IMG/VR virus record: IMGVR_UViG_3300013113_000097
Coordinates: 1-52,310 of that record
Direction: 5' to 3' (one strand)
From: a virus
DNA: 52,310 nucleotides
Notes under the pieces: generated by a model
The model's input: the letters and a program-made list of their open reading frames with translations, nothing else
Told to the model about the DNA's origin: nothing
Database searches by the model: none
Translations under genes and position numbers: made by a program
Shown: one piece after another, positions 1 to 8,979 of the stretch
How positions within the stretch are numbered: position 1 is the stretch's first letter
Layout: each line of letters begins with the position of its first letter

Positions 1-198
1 CAAACTGAACCAACACAGAGCGAGATAGACGCAGAGGTTACAAGACTTCAAGGTGTCTATGATGGTAACAAGTATCAGCGAGATAGAGCAGCAGAATATC
101 CAAGCATTGCTGACCAACTTGATGATATATATCATAATGGTGTTGCTGGTTGGAAAACTACAATCAAAGCAACTAAAGACAAATATCCAAAGGGGTAA
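1..198 (+). CDS. Tail-associated protein, C-terminal part (cut by window edge)
   Basis: An open frame runs in from the left edge and stops at 196-198, leaving 65 residues and no start codon. The segment with YQRDRAAEYPSIADQLDDIY followed by a GVAGWKTTIK stretch is a common ending in phage proteins encoded beside tail fibre genes; I recognise the pattern but not a biochemical function. The next gene starts 4 bases after the stop, so the two are probably co-transcribed. It is most likely a virion or tail accessory protein. The missing N-terminus lies outside the window. Confidence 0.7.
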   Translation, partial: QTEPTQSEIDAEVTRLQGVYDGNKYQRDRAAEYPSIADQLDDIYHNGVAGWKTTIKATKDKYPKG

Positions 199-201
199 AT
201 A

Positions 202-741
202 ATGCCTACAGAGATTAGTGGCTCAACTGGAGTCAACAAAATACAAGACGGAACAGTTGTAAATGCTGACATAAACAGTAGTGCGGCTATTGCTGGTTCT
301 AAATTGGTAATGCCTACTGGTAGTGTATTGCAAGTAGTACAATTTTCAGGCACAGCAAGTAGAACTGTGATTTCGAGTACAGGTTCTTGGACAAGTCATT
401 TTTCACTAGCAATAACACCAAGTTCAACAAGTAGTAAAATTTTAATTCACGCAACTGTACCTGCTATGGTTTCTGGTAGTAGTAATTTAAACAGAGGTGG
501 TTTTCGATTACAAAGAGGTTCAACTACGATTTGGAATACTGACAGTTTTAGAGAGCATTTGCAATTTAGGAATGCAGACACTGAAGGTAATTCAATTCAA
601 AATGTTATGTATTTAGATAGTCCAAGTACTACTTCAGCAACTACTTATACTTTTCAAGGTCATTTAATGACGGGTAGTGGGTTATATATGTTTAGTAAAG
701 CAGAAGGTTCTAATATGATACTTATGGAGATAGCGGGATGA
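202..741 (+). CDS. Putative tail fibre or receptor-binding tip protein
   Basis: A 179-residue protein rich in Ser, Thr and Gly with alternating beta-type sequence. Its N-terminus (ISGSTGVNKIQDGTVVNADI) resembles the short linker seen in tail-tip proteins of aquatic phages, followed by GSVLQVVQFSGTASRTV and a jelly-roll-like body. It has no signal peptide or membrane segment. It follows a tail-associated gene and precedes lysis-like genes, which fits the end of a tail module. The protein is short for a whole fibre and may be a tip or trimer subunit. Adhesin function is inferred from composition and position. Confidence 0.55.
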   Translation: MPTEISGSTGVNKIQDGTVVNADINSSAAIAGSKLVMPTGSVLQVVQFSGTASRTVISSTGSWTSHFSLAITPSSTSSKILIHATVPAMVSGSSNLNRGGFRLQRGSTTIWNTDSFREHLQFRNADTEGNSIQNVMYLDSPSTTSATTYTFQGHLMTGSGLYMFSKAEGSNMILMEIAG

Positions 742-926
742 CGGCTAAGCAACAAGTACAAATAGATAAACATGAAAAACAAATAGTAGATTTATATAAA
801 GATGTTAGAGAAATTAAAAATATGCATCTAAAATTTATGTCAATGGGTAAAGGTCTGTTAATTGGTTTTGGTTTAATGATCGCAACAGATTTTGGTTTAG
901 GAGAGTTGTTACTTAAATTATTATAA
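738..926 (+). CDS. Small single-span membrane protein (lysis-region)
   Basis: A 62-residue protein whose ATG overlaps the stop of the upstream gene (ATGA), which suggests translational coupling. Residues 1-30 form a charged helix (DKHEKQIVDLYKDVREIKNM), and residues 36-62 form one hydrophobic segment rich in Gly, Leu and Ile. This layout fits a small anchored coiled-coil protein such as an antiholin or holin partner. A more clearly holin-like gene follows 127 bases downstream. No family is recognised, and the lysis role is inferred from neighbours only. Confidence 0.6.
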   Translation: MTAKQQVQIDKHEKQIVDLYKDVREIKNMHLKFMSMGKGLLIGFGLMIATDFGLGELLLKLL

Positions 927-937
927 AGGAGAATATA

Positions 938-1051
938 ATGCAACCAAAGAACAAGAAAGGACAATATATAAAACAAACGTTTTCAAACAAAGTTAAATAC
1001 GTTTTTAACGTAATTATTTGGAAAGTAGAGAAATGGGTAAAGCCAAGCTAA
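938..1051 (+). CDS. Tiny basic protein of the lysis region, 37 aa
   Basis: A 37-codon frame starts at ATG 938, seven bases after a good AAAGGAG ribosome binding site, and stops one base before the holin-like gene. The product is Lys-rich, with an amphipathic aromatic middle (VKYVFNVIIWKVEKWV). The strong ribosome binding site and tight packing between two real genes support translation. Function is unknown. It could be a membrane-active peptide or a regulator of lysis timing. Confidence 0.6.
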   Translation: MQPKNKKGQYIKQTFSNKVKYVFNVIIWKVEKWVKPS

Positions 1052-1052
1052 T

Positions 1053-1484
1053 ATGATAGCTTTTATAACAAGTATAGCTCCAATAGCGTTAGGCTTTGTT
1101 GCTAAACTTATAGCTTTAAAGAGTCAAGCAGCATCTGAACAACAGAAGTTGATGATAGAGTCAATGCAAGCACGCAATGACGCTATTAATCAAACTAGGG
1201 CTTGGGCAGATAAAGAAAGCCCTATGGCTGCTTGGAATAGACGAATTATTATATTAACTATACTAGGACTAATAATATTCACACAGATAGCACCCGTATG
1301 GTTTAATATACCAACAGCAATACCAATAGTTCATAAAGGATTTAGCTTCTTTGGACTTGATATAACGCAAGATGTAATTGAATATCAAGTAATAAATGGC
1401 TTAATTAAGTATGACGAAATATTTGCCTGGGCAAGTATGATTATAGAGTTTTATTTTGGTGCACAATTAGCAAAGGGGAAGTGA
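1053..1484 (+). CDS. Putative holin (three-transmembrane type)
   Basis: A 143-residue protein with hydrophobic segments at about residues 2-21, 65-88 and 120-138. A charged helix (ASEQQKLMIESMQARNDAIN) and the motif SPMAAWNRRIIILTILGL lie between the first two. That pattern, one N-terminal span, a polar helix and a WNRR-type entry into the second span, resembles the 3TM holin family found in gene transfer agents and many phages. Holins form inner-membrane lesions that release endolysin and set lysis time. The gene sits among small membrane genes and directly before a DUF1353-like gene, supporting a lysis module. No endolysin was recognised in the window. Confidence 0.6.
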   Translation: MIAFITSIAPIALGFVAKLIALKSQAASEQQKLMIESMQARNDAINQTRAWADKESPMAAWNRRIIILTILGLIIFTQIAPVWFNIPTAIPIVHKGFSFFGLDITQDVIEYQVINGLIKYDEIFAWASMIIEFYFGAQLAKGK

Positions 1485-1485
1485 T

Positions 1486-2070
1486 ATGGAAACATTAACG
1501 ACTTACGCATTACAGTTTTGGCAGTTTAGTTTAGTAATTGTATTAATAATTATTGGAGGTCTTTGGAAGTTCTTAGATAGACATGTAGAACCTAATCTAA
1601 AGTTTAAAGCAATAGACATGCCTCATATGAGACCTATTCCTATACCTACTAAAGGTAAAGGGTTTTGGGGAGGACTTAAAGTCTGGTTATTTGTATCACG
1701 TAAGTGGGAAATAGTTAAAGACTATCATTATATTGTTGATGGGCAAGAACTAGTAATACCAAAAGGCTTTGTATTTGATGGAGCATCAGTTCCTAAGTTT
1801 TTACATACCTGGTTATCACCAATGGGTGTACTATTAGTTGGAGGTTTGATACACGATTACGGTTACAAATATCAAACATTACTATGTAAAGGTAAAAAGA
1901 AGACTATTGGTTTAAGAAATCAAAAACAATTAGACATAATATTTAGAGACGTAAACATAATACAAAATGGGTTCAGGTTAATTAACTACTTAGCTTATTA
2001 CGGACTAAGATTAGGTGGATTTGCAGCTTGGAATAAACATCGTAAAGTAAACGCTAAATGGAATAAATAA
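1486..2070 (+). CDS. DUF1353-like membrane-anchored protein
   Basis: A 194-residue protein with a hydrophobic segment at residues 8-28 and a soluble domain from about residue 70. The soluble part contains IPKGFVFDGASVPKFL followed about 25 residues later by GGLIHDYGYKY. The pair of short motifs (FDGASVP and HDxxY) is typical of the DUF1353 family, which is common in phages and has been suggested to be cell-wall related without firm proof. The gene starts one base after the holin-like stop. A role in host lysis or envelope modification is plausible from position. The metal-ligand-like His-Asp pair makes hydrolase activity possible but unproven. Confidence 0.6.
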   Translation: METLTTYALQFWQFSLVIVLIIIGGLWKFLDRHVEPNLKFKAIDMPHMRPIPIPTKGKGFWGGLKVWLFVSRKWEIVKDYHYIVDGQELVIPKGFVFDGASVPKFLHTWLSPMGVLLVGGLIHDYGYKYQTLLCKGKKKTIGLRNQKQLDIIFRDVNIIQNGFRLINYLAYYGLRLGGFAAWNKHRKVNAKWNK

Positions 2071-2071
2071 A

Positions 2072-3517
2072 ATGGCAGCAAGCAAAGAACATTTAAAAGA
2101 GATTAATAAAGATTATAAGCTTAAGAGAACTGATGAAGTAACTTCAGCAGGTAACCGAGTTTATCTAAATACTAAAACAGGAGAGAAACATTCTGAGATT
2201 GTTATAACTATAGAATATCCTGAAGGAAGTGGAAATTGGGTTAATGTTCCTAGCTTAATTAATGGTAAAGTTTATACTACTAAAGGTGTTATTAGAATGC
2301 TTGATACAGGCAGAGTAAGACCTAATAGTAGTCATATAAGTGAAAATGACGCTATTGAAGCTGCAGTATATCGTAGTAATAATCTACAATCTAATACTGG
2401 AGAAACTTTAAAACCAAATAATGAATTAGCTGATTTTGATCCAGTTAGACAAGCTTTTATAGATGAAAATGTAAATGCATTTGCAAGTACTTTTCCAACT
2501 AGAGAAGAAAATCCTAATGGATTATTTAGAGTACCAACAGAACTTGAAGAACGACTTAATCAACAAATTCTTGGTACAGATACAGCTTCGATGGAAGAAA
2601 CTGTTGCTAATAATAACAATCTTAAACAATTAGCAGCAATTATGGACAGAGCAGAAGCTGAAAAAGATGATAGCAATAACAATGTAAATTTAGTGCGTAG
2701 TCAAACAGAAAGAATAACTGGGCAAGAAAATCAAGGTGAATTAGATGCAGAAGCTGCAAGTAAAAGAGCAAGTCTTGAAAGAATGTATCAAATAATGGAT
2801 AGAGCACAAAATGAAAAAGATGATAGTTATTTTTATAATCCTGATAATCCAGATTTGAATACTCCTTGGAAAAACTGGAATGCTAAATACCGTATGGAAG
2901 ATATACTTAGAGGAACTGGATTAAAAGGTGCTGAAAACCCTACAATGAATCGCTATACACAAACACCAGTATCAGCAGCAGATCAAGCTATGTTTGATAA
3001 AGCTAAAGAAGAAAGAAGACTTTTACATATGGGTAGGGCTATGTCATCTTATGAACCAAGATATACACCCCCTATAGATACAGGAAAAAGAGTGAGAAAA
3101 GAATTACTTCCTCCTATGCCATTAGGTAACGCTCCTGCTATGGATGATACTGCAGATATTGAAGCAGGTATGAAAACTAAGTATACATTTTCAGAAGGTC
3201 CAAGTACTAGAGGACGAAAAAGAAAAAAGCCTATATTTAGCTTTAATATGTCTCCTGATGAAAAAATGAAAGATAACAGAAGTTTAAAAGGATTAGCTCC
3301 TAAATACGGAGAAATGCCAGGATTTAAAAAAGCAGAAAATGGTAATTACTGGAGTGCAGATGAAAACTCTGAATTTTGGAAAACAGATGCTGGATATGAA
3401 AAAGCAATGGAAACTTGGGGTGCTAGTGGAAATCCATTACCTACATTTGTAAAAAGACCTGCTAGAAAAGAATTAGATGTACAAGCAATTAAAAACTTTT
3501 TTAAACCTAATAGATAA
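2072..3517 (+). CDS. Hypothetical virion-associated protein with internal repeat
   Basis: A 481-residue soluble, charged protein. Residues about 35-110 contain a module (GSGNWVNVPSLINGKVY, then an Ala- and Glu-rich helix ending in a YRS-type motif) that recurs in large phage structural and tape-measure-like proteins. Two related copies of an LKQLAAIMDRAEAEKDDS-type helix occur near residues 183-202 and 233-252. The rest is low in hydrophobic residues and probably extended. It lies between lysis-like genes and the portal, overlapping the next gene by one base. A structural or ejected role is inferred; no enzyme motif was found. Confidence 0.55.
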   Translation: MAASKEHLKEINKDYKLKRTDEVTSAGNRVYLNTKTGEKHSEIVITIEYPEGSGNWVNVPSLINGKVYTTKGVIRMLDTGRVRPNSSHISENDAIEAAVYRSNNLQSNTGETLKPNNELADFDPVRQAFIDENVNAFASTFPTREENPNGLFRVPTELEERLNQQILGTDTASMEETVANNNNLKQLAAIMDRAEAEKDDSNNNVNLVRSQTERITGQENQGELDAEAASKRASLERMYQIMDRAQNEKDDSYFYNPDNPDLNTPWKNWNAKYRMEDILRGTGLKGAENPTMNRYTQTPVSAADQAMFDKAKEERRLLHMGRAMSSYEPRYTPPIDTGKRVRKELLPPMPLGNAPAMDDTADIEAGMKTKYTFSEGPSTRGRKRKKPIFSFNMSPDEKMKDNRSLKGLAPKYGEMPGFKKAENGNYWSADENSEFWKTDAGYEKAMETWGASGNPLPTFVKRPARKELDVQAIKNFFKPNR

Positions 3518-3834
3518 TGGATATTAAGTTTCATAGATGTACAGTTTTACAAAATGGCAATGCTTATCTATACTATAGGCATGATAAGCGTATTAATGGA
3601 TACTTAGCTTTAACAATAGCAATTGGAGATAATTTCAAAGATAAAAAGAATTTTGCAAAATTATTAAAATACTTTTTTAATGAAATTATTATTAATGATG
3701 ATCTTTATGTAAGTTTTGCAGATAATGATAAGGGTTACTTTAAATATATTGATAAAACTCCAATAGAGTTTGAGAACCATATCATTTATAAAGTTAAACG
3801 ATATAATAATGGACAATTTGAGGAAGAAGCATAA
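3517..3834 (+). CDS. Hypothetical protein, 105 aa
   Basis: A 105-residue mixed alpha/beta protein rich in Tyr, Asn and Lys, with no signal peptide, membrane segment or recognised motif. Its start overlaps the stop of the preceding gene (TAATGG), and its stop overlaps the portal start in the same way, so the three genes look translationally coupled. Because it directly precedes the portal in a tightly packed late operon, it may be a small connector or packaging accessory protein, but the sequence alone does not show this. Confidence 0.6.
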   Translation: MDIKFHRCTVLQNGNAYLYYRHDKRINGYLALTIAIGDNFKDKKNFAKLLKYFFNEIIINDDLYVSFADNDKGYFKYIDKTPIEFENHIIYKVKRYNNGQFEEEA

Positions 3835-5963
3835 TGGCAAAACAACATGATTTAGATGTAGATTTAAGTGAACCAAAGAAGCTTGTAGATTGGAAGAATC
3901 CACCTGATTTATTAGAACTTAAAGCTGATTATGATGAAGCTCAGTCATCACATACATCACATGTATTAGATGTTGATAATTGGATAAGTGCTTTAAATGG
4001 TGAGCAAACAATTAATAATAAGAAAGGTAGATCAAAAATTGTCCCTAAACTTATTAGAAAACAAGCTGAATGGCGTTATGCTGCATTAAGTGAACCTTTT
4101 TTATCAACAGATGATTTATTCAATACGTCTCCAATGACATTTGAAGATAAAGAGTCTGCTATACAAAATGGTTTATTATTAAATTATCAAATCAATTGCA
4201 AAATAGATAAAACTGCTTTTATTGATGAGTATGTGCGTACAGCTGTAGATGAAGGTACTGTTATTGTTAAAGTAGGATGGACATACGAAGATGAGACTAT
4301 AGAAGTTGAAGTTCCTGATTTTGAATATCAGCCATCACCAGAATCAGCACAAATGCATGAACAGCTACATCAAATGATGGAAGCTGACCCTCAAAAATAT
4401 AAACAAGATATTGCACCAGAAATACAAGAAGCTCATAGATTAACTATGGAAACAGGTGTTCCAATGATGGGTGTACAAGTAGGCTCTCACATAGAAGAAC
4501 AAATAAAAGTTCTTAAAAATCAACCTGATTTAGAAGTATGTGATTATAACAATGTAATCATTGACCCGACTTGTTTAGGTGATTTAGATAAAGCTAATTT
4601 TATTATTTATAGTTTTGAAACATCTATGGCTGAACTTAAAAAAGATGGTAGATACTCAAATCTAGAACATGTTATTTTAGAAAATGCTGCCCCATTAGCA
4701 CAACCAGACCATAATTTAGAAGATGAAACTAACTTTAAGTTTAAAGATGATCCACGTAAAAAGATTATTGTTTATGAATATTGGGGATACTGGGACATTA
4801 ATGATACTGGTGAAGTAGAACCATTTATTGCTACGTGGGTAGGTGATGTACTAATTAGGATGGAAAGTAATCCATTTCCTGATAAAAAGTTACCTTTTGT
4901 AGCAGTTCAATATTTACCTGTACGTAGACATATATACGGAGAACCTGATGGTGCATTATTAGAAGATAATCAAAAGATTATTGGTGCTGTAACACGAGGT
5001 ATGATTGATATTATTGGTAGGTCTGCTAATGGTCAAATGGGTATTCGTAAAGATGCATTAGATGTTACTAATGCTCGTAAATTTGAACAAGGAGCTGATT
5101 ATAAGTTTAATTCTAATGTAGACCCTAGACAAGCATTTCATATGGATACTTATCCTGAAATACCTAACAGTGCTCTTAACATGCTTAATCTTCAAAACAA
5201 TGAAGCTGAGTCTTTGACAGGTGTTAAAGCATTTAATAGTGGTATTAGTGGCTCAGCATTAGGTAATACAGCTACTGGTATTAGAAGTGCATTAGATGCA
5301 GCGTCTAAACGTGAGTTAGGAATACTTAGAAGATTAGCAGACGGTATTAATCAAATTGGTCGTAAGATTATATCTATGAATGCAGAGTTTTTATCTGACC
5401 AAGAAATAATAAGAGTAACTAATGAAGAGTTTGTTGCTATTAATCGTGAAGACTTAGGTGGTATGTATGATATTAAATTAAATATATCTACAGCTGAGGC
5501 TGATAACGAAAAAGCACAAGAACTATCTTTTATGTTACAAACAATGGGTAATAATATGGACCCATCTATGTCACAGATAATATTATCTGATATTGCTAGA
5601 TTACGTAAAATGCCTGATTTAGCAAAACAAATTAAAGAATATCAGCCACAACCTAATCCAATGGCTGAACAAAAAGCACAACTTGAATTACAATTACTAC
5701 AAGCTCAAATACAAAATGAAAGTGCAAAAGCAGCTGAGAATGCAGTAGATGTAGAATACAAGAAAGCTAAGACACAAACAGAAATATCTAAATCTAGAAA
5801 CTTAAATAGTAAGTCTGATTTAGAAGACTTGAATTTTGTTGAACAAGAGTCTGGAGTTGGCAGACAACATGAAGAAAATATGAAAAAAGTAGATCAACAA
5901 AATACAATGGATAATAAATTTGCAGATGCAATAATTAACGATCCAATGTTAAATCGGCAGTAA
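3834..5963 (+). CDS. Portal protein (N4 gp59-like)
   Basis: A 709-residue protein, close to the roughly 760 residues of the N4 portal. The N-terminal region (residues about 15-140) has the pattern of N4-like portals: an acidic start, then GRSKIVPKLIRKQAEWRYA and a helix with DEYVRTAVDEGTVIVKVGW. The middle contains LPFVAVQYLPVRRHIYGEPD and GNTATGIRSALDAASKRELG, typical of the wing and clip parts of podoviral portals. The C-terminal 110 residues are a Gln-, Lys- and Glu-rich helix, fitting a barrel. Portals form the dodecameric ring through which DNA is packaged and ejected. Its place upstream of scaffold and capsid genes supports the call. Confidence 0.9.
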   Translation: MAKQHDLDVDLSEPKKLVDWKNPPDLLELKADYDEAQSSHTSHVLDVDNWISALNGEQTINNKKGRSKIVPKLIRKQAEWRYAALSEPFLSTDDLFNTSPMTFEDKESAIQNGLLLNYQINCKIDKTAFIDEYVRTAVDEGTVIVKVGWTYEDETIEVEVPDFEYQPSPESAQMHEQLHQMMEADPQKYKQDIAPEIQEAHRLTMETGVPMMGVQVGSHIEEQIKVLKNQPDLEVCDYNNVIIDPTCLGDLDKANFIIYSFETSMAELKKDGRYSNLEHVILENAAPLAQPDHNLEDETNFKFKDDPRKKIIVYEYWGYWDINDTGEVEPFIATWVGDVLIRMESNPFPDKKLPFVAVQYLPVRRHIYGEPDGALLEDNQKIIGAVTRGMIDIIGRSANGQMGIRKDALDVTNARKFEQGADYKFNSNVDPRQAFHMDTYPEIPNSALNMLNLQNNEAESLTGVKAFNSGISGSALGNTATGIRSALDAASKRELGILRRLADGINQIGRKIISMNAEFLSDQEIIRVTNEEFVAINREDLGGMYDIKLNISTAEADNEKAQELSFMLQTMGNNMDPSMSQIILSDIARLRKMPDLAKQIKEYQPQPNPMAEQKAQLELQLLQAQIQNESAKAAENAVDVEYKKAKTQTEISKSRNLNSKSDLEDLNFVEQESGVGRQHEENMKKVDQQNTMDNKFADAIINDPMLNRQ

Positions 5964-5977
5964 TTTTGAAAAAAGAG

Positions 5978-5986
5978 TGATATAAT
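5978..5986 (+). promoter_or_regulatory. Extended -10 promoter candidate for the capsid operon
   Basis: The gap between the portal stop (5963) and the next start (6041) contains TGATATAAT, a perfect extended -10 element for host sigma-70 polymerase. There is no good -35 at the matching distance, as expected for extended -10 promoters. N4 late genes are transcribed by host sigma-70 polymerase with help from phage SSB, so the location before the scaffold and capsid genes is sensible. In AT-rich DNA such matches arise by chance, so confidence is moderate. Confidence 0.5.
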
Positions 5987-6040
5987 CGCGAAAAAGGAGA
6001 ATTTTACTACTTTGTTTTTATCTCAATAAGAGGACACACG

Positions 6041-6385
6041 ATGAGCACAGAAGAACAATTGCAAGAGTTAGAAGATAATATGCAGCAAGCTAAGCATTTT
6101 ATCGAAGTCAAAAATAGTTGCGTAAAACTTTTTAAAAATAGAGAATTTAAAAAAGTCATACTAGATTACTATTTCAAAGAAGAAGCAGCTAGATTGGTTA
6201 TGGCAAAAGCTAGTTCTTTAAATAAAGAACAACAAGCTGTTATAGATAATATGATATATGGAATTGGAGCATTAAGTAATTTCTTTGATAGTGTACTGAC
6301 TAGAGGTACACAAGCAGAACAAGCTTATAAAGAAGATGAAGATGCTAGAACTCAAATATTACAGGAGGACTTAAGCAATGGCTGA
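6041..6385 (+). CDS. Small structural protein upstream of scaffold
   Basis: A 114-residue, largely helical, acidic protein. The central stretch NREFKKVILDYYFKEEAARLV matches a pattern common in a small protein encoded between portal and scaffold genes of many podoviruses, where it is usually annotated as hypothetical or structural. The start at 6041 follows AAGAGGA. The stop overlaps the next gene by eight bases. Its N- and C-termini are Glu- and Gln-rich, suggesting coiled coil. Role in head assembly is inferred from position. Confidence 0.65.
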   Translation: MSTEEQLQELEDNMQQAKHFIEVKNSCVKLFKNREFKKVILDYYFKEEAARLVMAKASSLNKEQQAVIDNMIYGIGALSNFFDSVLTRGTQAEQAYKEDEDARTQILQEDLSNG

Positions 6386-7598
6386 AGTAAATAGTCCTCT
6401 AGGAATGGATGATGAAGAATTCCTAAAACAAGATTTAGGTGAACTTGAAGCTCAATTAATTGCAGCGGAAGAAGCAGAAGAAACAAAAGCTCAAGAAAAC
6501 ACTGAAGAAATTGATACTCCTGAAGAAGAGCAAACTTCTGAAGAGGTAACAAGTGAAGACGAAGAAGTAACTCCTGATGGGGTCGACCCCTATGAGGAAA
6601 CGGATGAGTCTGAAAGTAATACGGAAGAATCTGATGAAGAGATATTAGAAGATGAAGTAGCTGACCTAGATGAGGATACTCAACTAGAAGACGAAACATT
6701 AGAAGATGCTATAGAGTTAGAGTCGGAAGATACAGATGCTACTGAAGATACCAATGCAGCTAAAAACGAGAAGGATACTTCTCAAGCTGAAATTGATTAC
6801 GAAGCAGCATATAAGCGGATAATGGCACCATTTAAAGCTAGCAAACGAATGATGCAAGTCGATAATATTGACGATGCAATAGCGTTAATGCAAAAAGGAG
6901 CTGACTATCATAATAAGATGAAAAGATTAAGTCCTAATCTTAAGATAGTAAGTATGTTAGAAAAAGAAGGATTGTTAGAACAAAGTAAACTTAACAATCT
7001 AATTGATATTTCTAAAAAAGACCCTAAAGCAATTGCTCAGCTTATAAAAGAAAGTGGCATTGATCCGTTAGATATAGATACTGATGAGGAAACAACATAT
7101 AAACCTAATAACTATGGTGTATCTGATAAAGAATTTAAGATAAATCAGGCAATTGATGATATTAGAGATACCCCATCTTTTGATAAAACTATAAACATTT
7201 TAGCTAAAGAGTGGGATAACGAAAGTAAAAATCTAATATCAGATAATCCAGAGATTATATCTATTATTAATGACCACGTATTTAACGGAGTCTTTGATAA
7301 AGTTCAATCAGTTGTTGATACTGAACGTGCATTAGGACGATTAAATGTACCTGATGTTGTTGCTTATAGACAAGTAGCAGAACACTTACAGTCTCAAGGA
7401 ACACTACAAAGTCAACAGGAATCTGTTGTACCTCCTCCTGCATCTGTACCGAAGGCTAAAGCAAAGGACCCTGCTGTTGTAAAACAAAAACGTAAAGCTG
7501 CAGCAGGAACAAGAAAGACTGCAGGCAAAACTGAATCAGTTGGAACTAATTACTTAGGTATGACTGACGAAGAATTTATGAAGTTAGCCGATGTATAG
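6378..7598 (+). CDS. Scaffold-like acidic protein preceding the capsid gene
   Basis: A 406-residue protein with an extremely Glu- and Asp-rich first 135 residues, then a helical middle (about 135-330), a Pro, Ala and Lys stretch (about 350-385) and the terminal motif GMTDEEFMKLAD. The N-terminus carries a matching short motif, GMDDEEFLKQDL, so the two ends echo each other. Acidic, helical proteins encoded directly before the capsid gene usually act as scaffolds in procapsid assembly; the N4 equivalent is gp57. An AGGAGG ribosome binding site precedes the start. There is no protease motif, so scaffold release would need another mechanism. Confidence 0.7.
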   Translation: MAEVNSPLGMDDEEFLKQDLGELEAQLIAAEEAEETKAQENTEEIDTPEEEQTSEEVTSEDEEVTPDGVDPYEETDESESNTEESDEEILEDEVADLDEDTQLEDETLEDAIELESEDTDATEDTNAAKNEKDTSQAEIDYEAAYKRIMAPFKASKRMMQVDNIDDAIALMQKGADYHNKMKRLSPNLKIVSMLEKEGLLEQSKLNNLIDISKKDPKAIAQLIKESGIDPLDIDTDEETTYKPNNYGVSDKEFKINQAIDDIRDTPSFDKTINILAKEWDNESKNLISDNPEIISIINDHVFNGVFDKVQSVVDTERALGRLNVPDVVAYRQVAEHLQSQGTLQSQQESVVPPPASVPKAKAKDPAVVKQKRKAAAGTRKTAGKTESVGTNYLGMTDEEFMKLADV

Positions 7599-7634
7599 TC
7601 TTTCTCTTTTAATATACAGCTATAGGAGAATAAT

Positions 7635-8921
7635 ATGGCTTTAGAATACGGCACAGGCGCAAATGGCGCCAGTAATGTAGGTGCACAAGCGCGCACTGAC
7701 TTTTATTTTAAGAAAGCGCTCATTAAAGTACGTGACATTCAGTACTTTATGCCATTGGCAGATGTTAGGGCTATGCCTAAGCATCATGGTAAGACAATCA
7801 AGCAAGATGTATATCAACCATTACTAGATGATTTGAATACAACAGACCAAGGTATTGATGCTGACGGTCTAATTCAAACTAGTACTAAGTTCATGGCTTG
7901 GGATAAAGCAGGTACATTACAATCAGGTGGTACTGGTTGGACAGCAGCAACTGCAACTCATGCTGGTTATTATGCAACTCAAGCTAATGCAACTACTGCA
8001 GCTGGTACTGGTGGTAGTACTAAGCAAATGTATGGTAACCTTTACGGTTCATCAAAAGATGTTGGTGTAATCGCTGATCGTCTACCAGCATTAACTGAGA
8101 ATGGTGGAAGAGTTAACCGTGTAGGTTTCAAGCGTACACAAATTACTGGTTCACTTATCAAGCAAGGTTTCTTCACTGAGTACACTCAAGAGTCTCTAGA
8201 TTTTGATTCAGACTCTGAGTTGTTGTCTCACATCACTGAAGAGATGATGGTTGGTGCAACAGAAATGACTGAAGCACAATTGCAGAAAGATCTAATCAAT
8301 ACTGCTACTTCTAGCGGTACTGCTTATTTCATTGGTGGAGCAGCAAAAGCTAACGTTAATGCTGTAGCAACTTACAATGACTTGATGACATTGTCTATTG
8401 CGCTAGATAACAACAAGACACCTAAGCAAACTAAGATTATTTCAGGTTCTCGTATGACAGATACTAAAACTGTTAACGGTGGACGTGTTATGTACATTGG
8501 TCCAGATTTAATTCCAATGGTACGTAAGATGACTGATATATCTGGTTCAGGTGTTGGTTCAGGATTTGTTGGTGTAGAGAAATACGCTGACGCTTCTACA
8601 ATCCTTAACGGTGAGATTGGTTCAGTAGACCAGTTCCGTTTTGTTGTAGTTCCTGAAATGCAGTATGATTCAGGTGCGGGTGCATCTAATGCAGACATTT
8701 ACCCTATGCTTTGTGTAGGTGACGGTTCATTTACTACTATCGGTTTCCAAACTGATGGTAAGAGCCTTAAGTTCACTACTACTCACAAGAAGCCAGGTAA
8801 AGAGACTGCTGACGTGAACGACCCTTACGGTGAAAAGGGTTTTTACTCAATCAAGTGGTACTATGGGTTCATGGCTCTACGTCCTGAGCGTCTAGGAATC
8901 ATTTGGTGTAAAAAAGCTTAA
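7635..8921 (+). CDS. Major capsid protein (N4 gp56-like)
   Basis: A 428-residue protein, near the roughly 400 residues of the N4 major capsid protein. The N-terminal pattern ([20 protein letters not shown], then [16 protein letters not shown]) and the C-terminal [19 protein letters not shown] are characteristic of N4-type capsid proteins. Gly- and Thr-rich loops occupy residues 90-135, and a long helix with [20 protein letters not shown] follows. A clean AGGAG ribosome binding site lies seven bases before the start. Base use is visibly less AT-rich than in the neighbours (more GGT, ACT, CGT and GTA), as expected for a very highly translated gene. A strong hairpin follows the stop. Confidence 0.93.
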   Translation: MALEYGTGANGASNVGAQARTDFYFKKALIKVRDIQYFMPLADVRAMPKHHGKTIKQDVYQPLLDDLNTTDQGIDADGLIQTSTKFMAWDKAGTLQSGGTGWTAATATHAGYYATQANATTAAGTGGSTKQMYGNLYGSSKDVGVIADRLPALTENGGRVNRVGFKRTQITGSLIKQGFFTEYTQESLDFDSDSELLSHITEEMMVGATEMTEAQLQKDLINTATSSGTAYFIGGAAKANVNAVATYNDLMTLSIALDNNKTPKQTKIISGSRMTDTKTVNGGRVMYIGPDLIPMVRKMTDISGSGVGSGFVGVEKYADASTILNGEIGSVDQFRFVVVPEMQYDSGAGASNADIYPMLCVGDGSFTTIGFQTDGKSLKFTTTHKKPGKETADVNDPYGEKGFYSIKWYYGFMALRPERLGIIWCKKA

Positions 8922-8929
8922 TTAAGCTT
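8914..8929. repeat. Perfect 16-bp palindrome over the capsid stop codon
   Basis: AAGCTTAATTAAGCTT reads the same on both strands and contains the capsid stop codon. It abuts the larger hairpin just downstream. It may be part of the same 3-prime structure, for example protecting or processing the capsid mRNA, or it may be a protein-binding site. Confidence 0.6.
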
Positions 8930-8962
8930 GTCTTCCTCACATACTACGTATGTGGGGAAGAC
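8930..8962 (+). terminator. Strong hairpin after the capsid gene
   Basis: A 14-bp stem with one G-U pair (5-prime arm 8930-8943, 3-prime arm 8949-8962) closes a five-base loop, CTACG. It lies between the capsid stop and the next ribosome binding site. The following bases are only moderately T-rich (TTAATATA), so it may be a partial terminator or an mRNA-stabilising element that lowers expression of downstream genes relative to capsid. Confidence 0.65.
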
Positions 8963-8979
8963 TTAATATAGGAGATATT

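Noticed and set aside
6352-6699. Leu- and His-rich minus-strand frame opposite the acidic scaffold-like gene
   Set aside because: It mirrors GAA/GAT-rich codons of the real gene and runs against a tightly packed plus-strand operon.
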